Shown piece after piece: positions 44,557 through 53,815 of a stretch of 64,000 nucleotides of DNA. The notes below the pieces were generated by a model, which had not been told where the DNA came from, searched no databases, and worked only from the letters and a program-made list of their open reading frames with translations. This DNA is from JBBRVW01 sp038246545 (lineage in GTDB: Bacteria > Actinomycetota > Actinomycetes > JACCUZ01): positions 1 to 64,000 of the forward strand of contig JBBRVW010000012.1 in NCBI GenBank assembly GCA_038246545.1. The letters run 5' to 3'. The translations under genes were made by a program, and so were the position numbers. How positions within the stretch are numbered: position 1 is the first letter of the stretch; each line of letters opens with the position of its first letter.

Positions 44557-45845
44557 GCCGACAGCAGATGACCAGCCAGCACTCCGACGTCCCCGACGCC
44601 ACCGGTCACTTCGGTCCCTACGGCGGCCGGTTCGTCCCCGAGGCGCTGGTCGCGGCCCTCGACCAGCTGACGGCGGCGTACGAGAAGGCGCGCCACGACG
44701 AGGCGTTCCAGGCCGAGCTGGCCGGCCTGCTGTCGTCGTACGTCGGCAGGCCGAGCCCGGTGACCGAGGCGCGCCGCTTCGCCGAGCACGCCGGCGGCGC
44801 GCGCGTGCTGCTGAAGCGCGAGGACCTCAACCACACGGGTTCGCACAAGATCAACAACGTGCTGGGCCAGGCCCTGCTCGCCCGTGACATGGGCAAGCGC
44901 CGCGTCATCGCCGAGACGGGAGCGGGTCAGCACGGCGTGGCCACCGCCACGGCGGCGGCGCTGCTCGGTCTCGAGTGCCTGGTCTACATGGGGTCCGAGG
45001 ACACCCGCCGGCAGGCTCTCAACGTGGCGCGGATGCGCCTGCTCGGTGCCGAGGTGGTCGCGGTCGACGCCGGCAGCCAGACCCTCAAGGACGCCATCAA
45101 CGAGGCGATGCGCGACTGGGTCACCAACGTCGACCACACCCACTACATCCTCGGCACGGTCACCGGCCCGCACCCCTTCCCGGCGATGGTGCGCGACTTC
45201 CAGCGGATCATCGGCGACGAGGCCAAGCAGCAGGTGCTGGAGCTGACCGGTCGGCTGCCGGACGCGGTCGTCGCGTGCGTCGGCGGCGGGTCCAACGCGA
45301 TGGGCATCTTCACGGCGTTCCTCGACGACGCCGACGTCCGTCTCTACGGCTTCGAGGCCGGTGGAGAGGGAGTCGACAGCGGTCGCCACGCGGCGCGGAT
45401 GGCAGGCGGTTCGCCCGGCGTGCTGCACGGCACGCGCACCTACGTCCTGCAGGACGAGAACGGCCAGACCGTCCCGTCGCACTCGGTGTCCGCCGGCCTG
45501 GACTACCCCGGCGTCGGTCCGCAGCACGCCTGGCTGCACGACACCGGGCGCGCGACCTACGCGCCGGTGGTCGACAGCGAGGCGATGGACGCGTTCGCCC
45601 TGCTGTGCCGCACCGAGGGCATCATCCCGGCCATCGAGAGCGCCCACGCCCTGGCCGGGGCGCTCCGCGTCGGTCGCGACCTCGGCCCGGATGCCACGGT
45701 GCTGGTCAACCTGTCCGGCCGCGGCGACAAGGACGTCGACACCGCGGCGGCCTGGTTCGGTGTCGTGAGCGACGAGGAGATCGTCGAGTCGGCGACTGCT
45801 GCCGTCGACTCCGACCCGCAGGACTCGACCGGCAAGGGCTGGTAG
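44553..45845 (+). CDS. trpB: Tryptophan synthase beta chain
   Basis: Joins indole and serine by PLP chemistry. 430 residues from GTG 44553 (ATG 44568 is in frame). PLP Lys in LNHTGSHKINN; the glycine-rich phosphate loop is CVGGGSNAMG; GRPSPVTEA and ETGAGQHGVATAT are conserved. All main residues are present. It overlaps trpC and is followed directly by trpA. Confidence 0.97.
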   Translation: MSRQQMTSQHSDVPDATGHFGPYGGRFVPEALVAALDQLTAAYEKARHDEAFQAELAGLLSSYVGRPSPVTEARRFAEHAGGARVLLKREDLNHTGSHKINNVLGQALLARDMGKRRVIAETGAGQHGVATATAAALLGLECLVYMGSEDTRRQALNVARMRLLGAEVVAVDAGSQTLKDAINEAMRDWVTNVDHTHYILGTVTGPHPFPAMVRDFQRIIGDEAKQQVLELTGRLPDAVVACVGGGSNAMGIFTAFLDDADVRLYGFEAGGEGVDSGRHAARMAGGSPGVLHGTRTYVLQDENGQTVPSHSVSAGLDYPGVGPQHAWLHDTGRATYAPVVDSEAMDAFALLCRTEGIIPAIESAHALAGALRVGRDLGPDATVLVNLSGRGDKDVDTAAAWFGVVSDEEIVESATAAVDSDPQDSTGKGW

Positions 45846-46658
45846 ATGAGCGCGCTCTCCGACGTCCTCGCGGCGGCGGCGGCCGAGGGCCGCGCCGCGC
45901 TGGTCGGCTACCTGCCGGCCGGCTACCCCTCGGTGGAGGGCGGCATCGACGCCATGGCTGCGATGGTCCGCGGCGGTGTCGACGTCGTCGAGGTCGGCCT
46001 GCCCTACTCCGACCCGCTGATGGACGGCCCCACGATCCAGCGCGCGGTCGAGGTGGCGCTGGAGCAGCACACCACCACCGACGACGTCCTCACGACGGTG
46101 CGCGGGGTCGCCGCCACAGGGGCGCCGACCCTGGTGATGAGCTACTGGAACCCCCTCGAGCGGTACGGCACGCGGCGGTTCGCCGACGGGCTCGTAGCCG
46201 CCGGCGGCGTGGGCACCATCACCCCCGACCTCACGCCCGACGAGGCCGGCACCGAGCCGTCCGACTGGCTGGGCGCCACCGACGCGACGGGGCTGGACCG
46301 GGTCTTCCTCGTCGCGCCGTCCTCGACCGACGAGCGGATCCGCTGGACGGCCGAGCACTGCCGCGGTTTCGTCTACGCCGCCTCGACCATGGGCGTCACC
46401 GGCGCCCGTGCCTCCGTCGGTGACGCCGCCGGCACCCTGGTGGCCCGGGTGCGGGCCCAGACCGCACTTCCGGTGTGCGTGGGGCTCGGCGTCTCGAGCG
46501 GTGACCAGGCTGCCGAAGTGGCGTCCTTCGCCGACGGGGTCATCGTCGGCTCGGCGTTCGTCCGTGCCCTGCTGGACGCGGGGTCGCCCGCCGACGGCCT
46601 GGTGGCGGTGGAGAAGCTCGCCGCCGACCTGGCTGACGGGGTCCGGCGCGGCCGATGA
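45846..46658 (+). CDS. trpA: Tryptophan synthase alpha chain
   Basis: Cleaves indole glycerol phosphate and passes indole to TrpB. 270 residues. Catalytic Glu in VVEVGLPYSDPLMDGPTIQ and Asp in TPDLTPDEAG; SGDQAAEVASFADGVIVGSAFV is the phosphate loop. The ATG follows the trpB stop without a gap. The SCO1-like gene overlaps its end. Confidence 0.96.
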   Translation: MSALSDVLAAAAAEGRAALVGYLPAGYPSVEGGIDAMAAMVRGGVDVVEVGLPYSDPLMDGPTIQRAVEVALEQHTTTDDVLTTVRGVAATGAPTLVMSYWNPLERYGTRRFADGLVAAGGVGTITPDLTPDEAGTEPSDWLGATDATGLDRVFLVAPSSTDERIRWTAEHCRGFVYAASTMGVTGARASVGDAAGTLVARVRAQTALPVCVGLGVSSGDQAAEVASFADGVIVGSAFVRALLDAGSPADGLVAVEKLAADLADGVRRGR

Positions 46659-47281
46659 GCCCGGCGTACCGACTCCTCGTCGCCGTGGTGGGGGTGGTCC
46701 TGCTCGCCGGGTGCGCGAGCAGCGGCCAGCAGGACGGCGCTGTCGTCGTCAACGGCGAGAAGGGGTGGCACGGCACCGCCGTGCCGGACGGCTACCCGCT
46801 TCCGTCGGTGCCGTTCACCGACACGGCCGGGCGGCCGGTGTCGCTGGCCGACGCGGCGACCACGCCGGTGACCCTGGTGTTCTTCGGCTACACGCACTGC
46901 CCGGACATCTGCAACGTCGTCCTCGCCAACATGGCCTCGGCTCTTCGGGGTGCGACCCCGGCAGTCCGCACGGACGTCCGGCTCGTCTTCGTCAGCACCG
47001 ATCCGCAGCGCGACACCACCACCGTCGTGCGCGAGTACCTCGACCGGTTCGACCCACGCTTCGAGGGGCTGGTCGGGCCGGTGGGCCAGGTCGAGCGGGC
47101 CGCGAAGGCTCTCTACATCAGCTACGAGAAGCCCGACGGCAGCACCGGCGGCGCCTACGAGGTCGACCACGGGACCTACACGACCGCCTTCGTCGACGGG
47201 AGGGCGAGGGTCGTGTGGTCCGACACCACGGCGGTGGCGGACCTCCGCGCCGACCTCACCCGCCTGTCGGGCATAGCCTGA
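46655..47281 (+). CDS. SCO1/SenC/PrrC-family copper chaperone lipoprotein
   Basis: 208 residues. Lipobox LLAGC (Cys at about 21) predicts a lipid anchor. The thioredoxin-like fold holds GYTHCPDICNVV, whose CxxxC pair, with the His in VDHGTYT (about 171), makes the copper site used to build the CuA centre of cytochrome oxidase. No oxidase genes are in this window. ATG overlaps the trpA stop; lgt follows. Confidence 0.92.
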   Translation: MSPAYRLLVAVVGVVLLAGCASSGQQDGAVVVNGEKGWHGTAVPDGYPLPSVPFTDTAGRPVSLADAATTPVTLVFFGYTHCPDICNVVLANMASALRGATPAVRTDVRLVFVSTDPQRDTTTVVREYLDRFDPRFEGLVGPVGQVERAAKALYISYEKPDGSTGGAYEVDHGTYTTAFVDGRARVVWSDTTAVADLRADLTRLSGIA

Positions 47282-47287
47282 GGTGTC

Positions 47288-48232
47288 GTGATCCCCTACT
47301 CGTTCCCCAGCCCGGCCGAGGGCGTCTGGCACCTGGGCCCGGTGCCGCTGCGTGCCTACGCGCTGTGCATCATCGCGGGGATCGTCGTCGCCGTCTGGCT
47401 CGGCGAGCGCCGGTGGGTGGCCCGGGGCGGCCGCGCCGGTGACGTCACCGAGCTCGCGACCTGGATGGTGCCGTTCGGCATCGTCGGCGGCCGGATCTAC
47501 CACGTCGTCACCTCGCCGGAGGCCTACTTCGCGGACGGCGGGCGACCGCTGCACGCCCTGTTCATCTGGGAGGGCGGCCTGGGCATCTGGGGCGCCGTCA
47601 CGCTCGGCGGTGTCGGCGCCTGGATCGGCTGCCGCCGGCGCGGCATCCCGCTGCCGCCCTTCGCCGACGCGATCGCGCCGGGCATCGTGCTCGCGCAGGC
47701 CGTCGGCCGCCTGGGCAACTACTTCAACCAGGAGCTCTTCGGGCGGCCGACCGACCTGCCGTGGGCGGTCGCGATCGACGCCGTCCACCGGCCGGCCGGC
47801 TACGCCGACCAGGCGACCTACCACCCGACGTTCCTCTACGAGCTGCTGTGGAACGTCGGCGTCGCCGCCCTGGTCATCTGGGCCGACCGGCGCTTCCGGC
47901 TCGGCCATGGCCGGGCGTTCGCGCTGTACGTCGCCGCCTACACCGTGGGCCGCGGCTGGATCGAGGCGCTGCGCATCGACGACGCGCACCACGTCCTCGG
48001 GCTGCGGCTCAACGACTGGGTTGCACTGCTGGTCTTTCTCGGTGCGGTGACCTACCTCGTCCTGAGCGCACGCCGGCACCCCGGCCGCGAGACACCCGAG
48101 GAGCTCGAGACGCTGCGGCGCGACCCGGTCCCGCGACGCGCGGACGCCGAGCCCGCCGAGGTGCCTGACGACGGTCCGGCCGCCGAGCCCCCCGCCACCA
48201 CCGCCGACACCAGCAGGGAGAGCACGCCGTGA
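47288..48232 (+). CDS. lgt: Prolipoprotein diacylglyceryl transferase
   Basis: First step of lipoprotein maturation, adding diacylglycerol to the lipobox Cys; it works ahead of LspA (5.7 kb) on the lipoproteins found here. 314 residues with about seven membrane helices. The Lgt signature GRLGNYFNQELFGRPT (about 138-153) and GRIYHVV (about 63) are intact. The last ~50 residues are a charged tail, as in other actinomycetes. TAGCCT lies eight bases before the GTG. Confidence 0.95.
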   Translation: MIPYSFPSPAEGVWHLGPVPLRAYALCIIAGIVVAVWLGERRWVARGGRAGDVTELATWMVPFGIVGGRIYHVVTSPEAYFADGGRPLHALFIWEGGLGIWGAVTLGGVGAWIGCRRRGIPLPPFADAIAPGIVLAQAVGRLGNYFNQELFGRPTDLPWAVAIDAVHRPAGYADQATYHPTFLYELLWNVGVAALVIWADRRFRLGHGRAFALYVAAYTVGRGWIEALRIDDAHHVLGLRLNDWVALLVFLGAVTYLVLSARRHPGRETPEELETLRRDPVPRRADAEPAEVPDDGPAAEPPATTADTSRESTP

Positions 48233-48999
48233 CCGCCCAGGACGCACCGCGGGCCGAGCAGCCGGGCGAGGAGCGCGCGCGCACGAAGGCCGAGCAGGAA
48301 GCGCTGCGGATCAAGCACGAGCACTCCGACGTCACCGGTGGCTGGCTGCGACCCGCCGTCTTCGGCGCCTCCGACGGGCTGGTGTCCAACTTCGCGCTGA
48401 TCGCCGGTGTCACCGGTGGCACCAGCGACAGCAACGCCGTGCTGCTCGCCGGGCTCGCCGGCCTCGCCGCCGGCGCGTTCTCGATGGCGGCGGGGGAGTA
48501 CATCTCGGTGCGTTCGCAGGCCGAGCAGGCGCTCGCGGAGATCGAGCTCGAGCGGCGCGAGCTGGAGCGGAACCCGGCGGGTGAGCAGCTCGAGCTGGCG
48601 CAGATGTACGTCGCCAAGGGCCTGGAGCCCGAGCTCGCCCGCGAGGTGGCCGCCCAGCTGTCCCGCGACCCCCGCACGGCGCTCGACGTGCACGTGCGCG
48701 AGGAGCTCGGCATCACCCAGGGCGACCTGCCCTCGGCCGGGCTCGCCGCCGGGTCGTCGTTCACGTCCTTCGCGATCGGCGCGCTGCTTCCCGTGCTGCC
48801 GTACCTGTTCGGTGCCACCTCGATCCTGCCCGGGCTGGTCCTGACCGTCGCCGGCCTGTTCCTCTGCGGCGCCTTCGTCACCAAGCTCACCCCGCGTACC
48901 TGGTGGTACGGCGGCCTGCGGCAGACCGCTCTCGGTGCCGTCGCCGCGGCCGTCACGTACGCCGTCGGCGCTCTCGTCGGAGCCTCCGGCCTCACCTGA
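48229..48999 (+). CDS. VIT1/CCC1-family metal transporter
   Basis: 256 residues from GTG 48229, overlapping the lgt stop. Five predicted membrane helices. ASDGLVSNFALIAGV opens helix 1, and GAFSMAAGEYISVRSQAE marks helix 2 and the cytoplasmic metal-binding loop rich in Glu (EIELERRELERNP). The family moves iron or manganese across membranes. Relatives are annotated as VIT family proteins; the direction and ion are not clear. Confidence 0.9.
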   Translation: MTAQDAPRAEQPGEERARTKAEQEALRIKHEHSDVTGGWLRPAVFGASDGLVSNFALIAGVTGGTSDSNAVLLAGLAGLAAGAFSMAAGEYISVRSQAEQALAEIELERRELERNPAGEQLELAQMYVAKGLEPELAREVAAQLSRDPRTALDVHVREELGITQGDLPSAGLAAGSSFTSFAIGALLPVLPYLFGATSILPGLVLTVAGLFLCGAFVTKLTPRTWWYGGLRQTALGAVAAAVTYAVGALVGASGLT

Positions 49000-49118
49000 C
49001 ACCGGGACCCGGCGGCGTCCGCCGAGGTTGTGCGCTCCCGCACCGGACGCGCCGGCCGGGTGGTGTGTCGGCGCACAAAGGATCTTGGGTGGGCGGGCGA
49101 GTGGGGCGGTGGTCCGTC

Positions 49119-49133
49119 TTACATGCCGGAAAC
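49119..49133 (+). promoter_or_regulatory. GlnR-type box upstream of gltB
   Basis: TTAC, six bases, GAAAC (49119-49133) matches the nTnAC-n6-GAAAC site of the actinomycete nitrogen regulator GlnR. Its centre is about 48 bases upstream of the start predicted from TATGCT at 49163-49168, a usual position for an activator. gltBD is a nitrogen-assimilation operon, so the fit is good. Confidence 0.6.
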
Positions 49134-49145
49134 ATGTCCCACCCC

Positions 49146-49168
49146 CCGGGAGGTCTCCCGGATATGCT
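49146..49168 (+). promoter_or_regulatory. gltB promoter -10 with palindrome in -35 region
   Basis: TATGCT (49163-49168) is preceded by the palindrome CCGGGAG-GT-CTCCCGG (49146-49161) in the place where a -35 would be. The lack of a -35 is in line with need for an activator. The rest of the gap 49000-49267 shows no gene. Confidence 0.5.
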
Positions 49169-49267
49169 GGCCGCCGTACCGCAGGGCCGACGGCGTCCCT
49201 CGGTCGATGCACCTGGCGCCCGCACCTCGGGTGCCGGCCGCACTCGACGAGGAAGGTGGCGCTCACC

Positions 49268-52200
49268 GTGTCCGCACTGCCCAGCACCGGCCGCCCGGCC
49301 CAGGGTCTCTACGACCCGGCCTACGAGCACGACGCCTGTGGCGTCGCGTTCGTGGCCACCCTGTCGGGCATCCCGAGCCACGACATCGTCGACCAGGCGC
49401 TGACCGCCCTGCGCAACCTGGACCACCGCGGCGCCTCGGGTGCCGAGCCGGACTCCGGCGACGGCGCCGGCATCCTCACGCAGGTGCCGGACGCGTTCCT
49501 GCGCGCGGTCGCCCCGTTCCCGCTCCCCGACAAGGGGGCGTACGCCGTGGGCACGGCGTTCCTGCCCGACGACGACACCGAGGAGGCGGCGGCGCGGACG
49601 CGCGTCGCGGCGATCGCCGAGGAAGAGGGACTCCAGGTCCTCGGCTGGCGCGAGGTGCCCACGACCCCGGCGCTGCTCGGGCACACCGCCGGCAGCGTCA
49701 TGCCGAGGTTCCGGCAGCTGTTCGTCGCCGCCTCGAGCGGGCGGGTGTTCGGGATGGGTCTCGAGCGGATGGCGTTCTGCCTGCGGAAGCGGGTCGAGCG
49801 CGAGGTCGGGGTCTACCTGCCGTCGCTGTCCTGCCGCACCCTGGTCTACAAGGGCATGCTCACGACGTCGCAGCTCGAGCCGTTCTACCCCGACCTCTCC
49901 GACCGCAGGTTCGTCAGCGAGCTCGCCCTCGTGCACTCCCGGTTCTCGACCAACACCTTCCCGTCGTGGCCGCTGGCGCACCCCTACCGGCTGATCGCGC
50001 ACAACGGCGAGATCAACACCGTCCGCGGCAACCGCAACTGGATGGCCGCCCGCGAGAGCCAGCTGACCAGCGACGTCATCCCCGGCGACATGTCGCGGCT
50101 CACCCCGATCTGCACCCCGGGGGCAAGCGACTCTGCGTCCTTCGACGAGGTGCTCGAGCTGCTCCACCTGGGCGGGCGGTCGCTGCCGCACGCGGTGCTC
50201 ATGATGATCCCCGAGGCGTGGGAGAACCACGCCGAGATGGACCCGGCCCGCCGGGCGTTCTACGAGTTCCACGCGGCGCTGATGGAGCCGTGGGACGGTC
50301 CGGCCTGCATCACCTTCACCGACGGCAGCCTGATCGGCGCGGTGCTGGACCGCAACGGCCTGCGCCCCAGCCGGTACTGGGTCACCCAGGACGGCCTCGT
50401 CGTGCTGGCCAGCGAGGTCGGGGTCCTCGACCTCGACCCGGCGACGGTGGTGCGCAAGGGCCGCCTGCAGCCGGGCCGGATGTTCCTCGTCGACACCGAC
50501 CGCGGCCGGATCGTCGACGACGCCGAGATCAAGGCCGAGCTGGCCGCCGAGGCGCCGTACGACGAGTGGCTGCACGCCGGCCGCATCCACCTGGCCGACC
50601 TTCCCGAGCGCGAGCACGTGGTCCACACGCACGCCAGCGTGACGCGGCGGCAGCAGGCCTTCGGCTACACCGAGGAGGAGCTGCGGGTGCTGCTCAGCCC
50701 GATGGCGCGGGCCGGCACCGAGCCGATCGGGTCGATGGGCACCGACACCCCCATCGCCGTGCTGTCCGCCCGGCCACGGCTGCTGTTCGACTACTTCAGC
50801 CAGCTGTTCGCCCAGGTCACCAACCCGCCGCTGGACGCGATCCGGGAGGAGCTCGTCACCAGTCTCGGCACCGCCATCGGCCCGGACCAGAACCTGCTGA
50901 CCGCGACCCCGGCGCACAGCCGCCAGGTCGTCCTCGACTTCCCCGTCATCGACAACGACCAGCTGTCGAAGATCCTGCAGATCAACCGGGACGGCGACCT
51001 GCCGGGCTTCTCGGCCGTGAAGATCCGCGGGCTCTACCCGGTCGCGGGCGGCGGCCCGGCGCTGCAGTCGGTGCTCGAGGACATCTTTGCCGAGGTCAGC
51101 GACGCGGTGGCCGCCGGTGCGCGGTTCATCGTGCTCTCCGACCGCGACTCGGACTCCGAGTGGGCCCCGATCCCCTCGCTGCTGCTGACCAGCGCCGTGC
51201 ACCACCACCTGATCCGCGAGAAGACCCGCACCCAGGTCGGGCTCGTCGTCGAGGCGGGCGACGTGCGCGAGGTGCACCACGTCGCACTGCTCGTGGGCTA
51301 CGGCGCCAGCGCGGTCAACCCCTACCTGGCGATGGAGTCCGTCGAGGACCTGGCCGCCCGGGGCGCCGTACCGGTGACCCCGGAGAAGGCGGTCGCGAAC
51401 CTCATCAAGGCCTTGGGCAAGGGCGTGCTCAAGGTGATGTCGAAGATGGGCATCTCGACTGTCGCGAGCTACCACGGCGCGCAGGTCTTCGAGGCGGTCG
51501 GGCTCGACCAGCAGTTCGTGGAGCGCTACTTCACGGGCACGTCGTCCAAGCTCGGCGGCATCGGCCTCGAGGTGGTCGCCGAGGAGGTCGCGCGCCGGCA
51601 CGCCATCGCCTACCCGCGCGGCGGGGCCCCGGCGCCCGCGCACCGCAGCCTCGACGTCGGCGGCGAGTACCAGTGGCGCCGCGAGGGCGAGCTGCACCTG
51701 TTCAACCCCGAGACCGTCTTCCGCCTCCAGCACGCTACCCGTGCGCGCCGCTACGACGTGTTCAAGCAGTACACGGCGGCGGTGGACGCCCAGTCCGAGC
51801 GACTGATGACGCTGCGGGGACTGTTCGGGTTCAAGGACGCCGACGCCACCGGGCGCAGCCCCGTGAGGCTCGACGACGTCGAGCCGGTCGAGGACATCGT
51901 CAAGCGCTTCTCGACCGGAGCCATGTCCTACGGCTCGATCTCGCAGGAGGCCCACGAGAACCTCGCGGTGGCCATGAACCGCCTGGGCGGGAAGTCCAAC
52001 ACCGGCGAGGGCGGCGAGGACAGCGAGCGGCTTTACGACGAGCGGCGCTCGGCGATCAAGCAGGTGGCCAGCGGCCGCTTCGGGGTCACCAGCGAGTACC
52101 TCGTCAACGCCGACGACCTGCAGATCAAGATGGCCCAGGGCGCCAAGCCCGGCGAGGGCGGCCAGCTGCCGGGCCAGAAGGTCTACCCGTGGATCGCGCG

Positions 52201-53815
52201 CACCCGCCACTCCACCCCCGGCGTCGGCCTCATCTCGCCCCCGCCGCACCACGACATCTACTCGATCGAGGACCTCGCCCAGCTCATCCACGACCTGAAG
52301 AACGCCAACGACCGCGCCCGGGTGCACGTCAAGCTCGTCGCCGAGGTCGGCGTCGGGACCGTCGCCGCGGGAGTCAGCAAGGCGCACGCCGACGTGGTGC
52401 TCATCTCGGGTCACGACGGCGGCACGGGCGCGGCGCCGCTCACCAGCCTCAAGCACGCCGGTGCCCCGTGGGAGCTCGGCCTCGCTGAGACCCAGCAGAC
52501 CCTGCTGCTCAACGGGTTGCGAGACCGGATCGTCGTACAGACCGATGGCCAGCTCAAGACCGGCCGCGACGTCGTGGTGGCCGCGCTGCTGGGGGCCGAG
52601 GAGTTCGGCTTCGCGACCGCGCCACTCGTGGTGAGCGGGTGCATCATGATGCGCGTCTGCCACCTCGACACCTGCCCCGTCGGCGTCGCCACGCAGAACC
52701 CGGAGCTGCGCAAGAAGTTCTCCGGGAAGCCGGAGTTCGTCGAGACGTTCTTCACCTACATCGCCGAGGAGGTGCGCGAGCACCTCGCCGCGCTCGGCTT
52801 CCGCAGCCTGGACGAGGCGATCGGTCAGGCGGAGTCGCTGGACACCGGTCGCGCGGTCGCGCACTGGAAGGCCCACGGCCTCGACCTCGGTCCGGTGCTG
52901 CACGTGCCCGAGCTGCCCGAGGGCACCCCGCGCAGGCGCACCACGGTGCAGGACCACGGCCTGGAGAAGGCGCTGGACAACGAGCTCATCGCCAAGTCGG
53001 CCGACGCCCTGGAGCACGGGCAACCGGTCCGGTTCGACGTGCCGATCCGCAACGTCAACCGGACCGTGGGCACCATGCTCGGCTCCGAGGTCACGCGGCG
53101 CCACGGCGGTGCCGGGCTGGCCGACGGCACGATCGACATCACCCTCTCCGGCTCGGCCGGCCAGTCTTTCGGAGCGTTCCTGCCGCGGGGCGTCACGCTG
53201 CGCCTGGTCGGCGACGCGAACGACTACCTCGGCAAGGGCCTGTCCGGCGGCCGGCTGTCGGTCCGGCCGTCGCCGTCCGCGTCACTGGTGGCCGAGCGCA
53301 ACGTGATCGCCGGCAACGTGCTGCTGTACGGCGCGACCGACGGCGAGGTGTTCGTGCGGGGACTGGTGGGGGAGCGGTTCGCGGTGCGCAACAGCGGCGC
53401 CACCGCGGTCGTCGAGGGTGTGGGCGACCACGGCTGCGAGTACATGACGGGCGGTCAGGTCGTCGTCCTCGGCGGCGTGGGTCGCAACTTCGCCGCCGGC
53501 ATGAGCGGCGGCACGGCGTACGTTCTCGATCTGCACGAACGGCGGGTCAACACCGAGATGGTCGACCTCGAGCCGCTCGACGGCGAGGACGTCGACCTTC
53601 TCCACATGCTGGTCCGGCGACACGTGGACCACACCGGCTCCGCCGTCGGCGCCGCGCTGCTCGAGGACTGGCAGGCCTCGGCCGGCCGCTTCACCAAGGT
53701 GATGCCGCGGGACTACAAGGCAGTCCTCGTGGCCCGCTCCCGGGCGCTGGAGGCGGGCTTCGCCGAGGACAGCAAGGAGACGCTCGACGCGATCATGGAG
53801 GCCTCCCGTGGCTGA
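49268..53815 (+). CDS. gltB: Glutamate synthase (NADPH) large subunit
   Basis: Makes glutamate from glutamine and 2-oxoglutarate. 1515 residues. A ~23-residue propeptide precedes the catalytic Cys24 (EHDACGVAF), the N-terminal nucleophile of the class II amidotransferase domain. The FMN barrel has AEVGVGTVAAGVSKAHAD and SGHDGGTGAAPLTSLKHAG. The 3Fe-4S ligands are in GCIMMRVCHLDTCPVGVA (about residue 1125). The C-terminal beta-helix domain ends the protein. GTG 49268 is chosen with GAGGAAGG upstream (GTG 49256 is in frame). gltD follows with an eight-base overlap. Confidence 0.96.
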   Translation: MSALPSTGRPAQGLYDPAYEHDACGVAFVATLSGIPSHDIVDQALTALRNLDHRGASGAEPDSGDGAGILTQVPDAFLRAVAPFPLPDKGAYAVGTAFLPDDDTEEAAARTRVAAIAEEEGLQVLGWREVPTTPALLGHTAGSVMPRFRQLFVAASSGRVFGMGLERMAFCLRKRVEREVGVYLPSLSCRTLVYKGMLTTSQLEPFYPDLSDRRFVSELALVHSRFSTNTFPSWPLAHPYRLIAHNGEINTVRGNRNWMAARESQLTSDVIPGDMSRLTPICTPGASDSASFDEVLELLHLGGRSLPHAVLMMIPEAWENHAEMDPARRAFYEFHAALMEPWDGPACITFTDGSLIGAVLDRNGLRPSRYWVTQDGLVVLASEVGVLDLDPATVVRKGRLQPGRMFLVDTDRGRIVDDAEIKAELAAEAPYDEWLHAGRIHLADLPEREHVVHTHASVTRRQQAFGYTEEELRVLLSPMARAGTEPIGSMGTDTPIAVLSARPRLLFDYFSQLFAQVTNPPLDAIREELVTSLGTAIGPDQNLLTATPAHSRQVVLDFPVIDNDQLSKILQINRDGDLPGFSAVKIRGLYPVAGGGPALQSVLEDIFAEVSDAVAAGARFIVLSDRDSDSEWAPIPSLLLTSAVHHHLIREKTRTQVGLVVEAGDVREVHHVALLVGYGASAVNPYLAMESVEDLAARGAVPVTPEKAVANLIKALGKGVLKVMSKMGISTVASYHGAQVFEAVGLDQQFVERYFTGTSSKLGGIGLEVVAEEVARRHAIAYPRGGAPAPAHRSLDVGGEYQWRREGELHLFNPETVFRLQHATRARRYDVFKQYTAAVDAQSERLMTLRGLFGFKDADATGRSPVRLDDVEPVEDIVKRFSTGAMSYGSISQEAHENLAVAMNRLGGKSNTGEGGEDSERLYDERRSAIKQVASGRFGVTSEYLVNADDLQIKMAQGAKPGEGGQLPGQKVYPWIARTRHSTPGVGLISPPPHHDIYSIEDLAQLIHDLKNANDRARVHVKLVAEVGVGTVAAGVSKAHADVVLISGHDGGTGAAPLTSLKHAGAPWELGLAETQQTLLLNGLRDRIVVQTDGQLKTGRDVVVAALLGAEEFGFATAPLVVSGCIMMRVCHLDTCPVGVATQNPELRKKFSGKPEFVETFFTYIAEEVREHLAALGFRSLDEAIGQAESLDTGRAVAHWKAHGLDLGPVLHVPELPEGTPRRRTTVQDHGLEKALDNELIAKSADALEHGQPVRFDVPIRNVNRTVGTMLGSEVTRRHGGAGLADGTIDITLSGSAGQSFGAFLPRGVTLRLVGDANDYLGKGLSGGRLSVRPSPSASLVAERNVIAGNVLLYGATDGEVFVRGLVGERFAVRNSGATAVVEGVGDHGCEYMTGGQVVVLGGVGRNFAAGMSGGTAYVLDLHERRVNTEMVDLEPLDGEDVDLLHMLVRRHVDHTGSAVGAALLEDWQASAGRFTKVMPRDYKAVLVARSRALEAGFAEDSKETLDAIMEASRG

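Noticed and set aside
48992..53104. 1370-codon minus-strand ORF opposite gltB
   Set aside because: Same codon-bias shadow; gltB on the plus strand has all family motifs.
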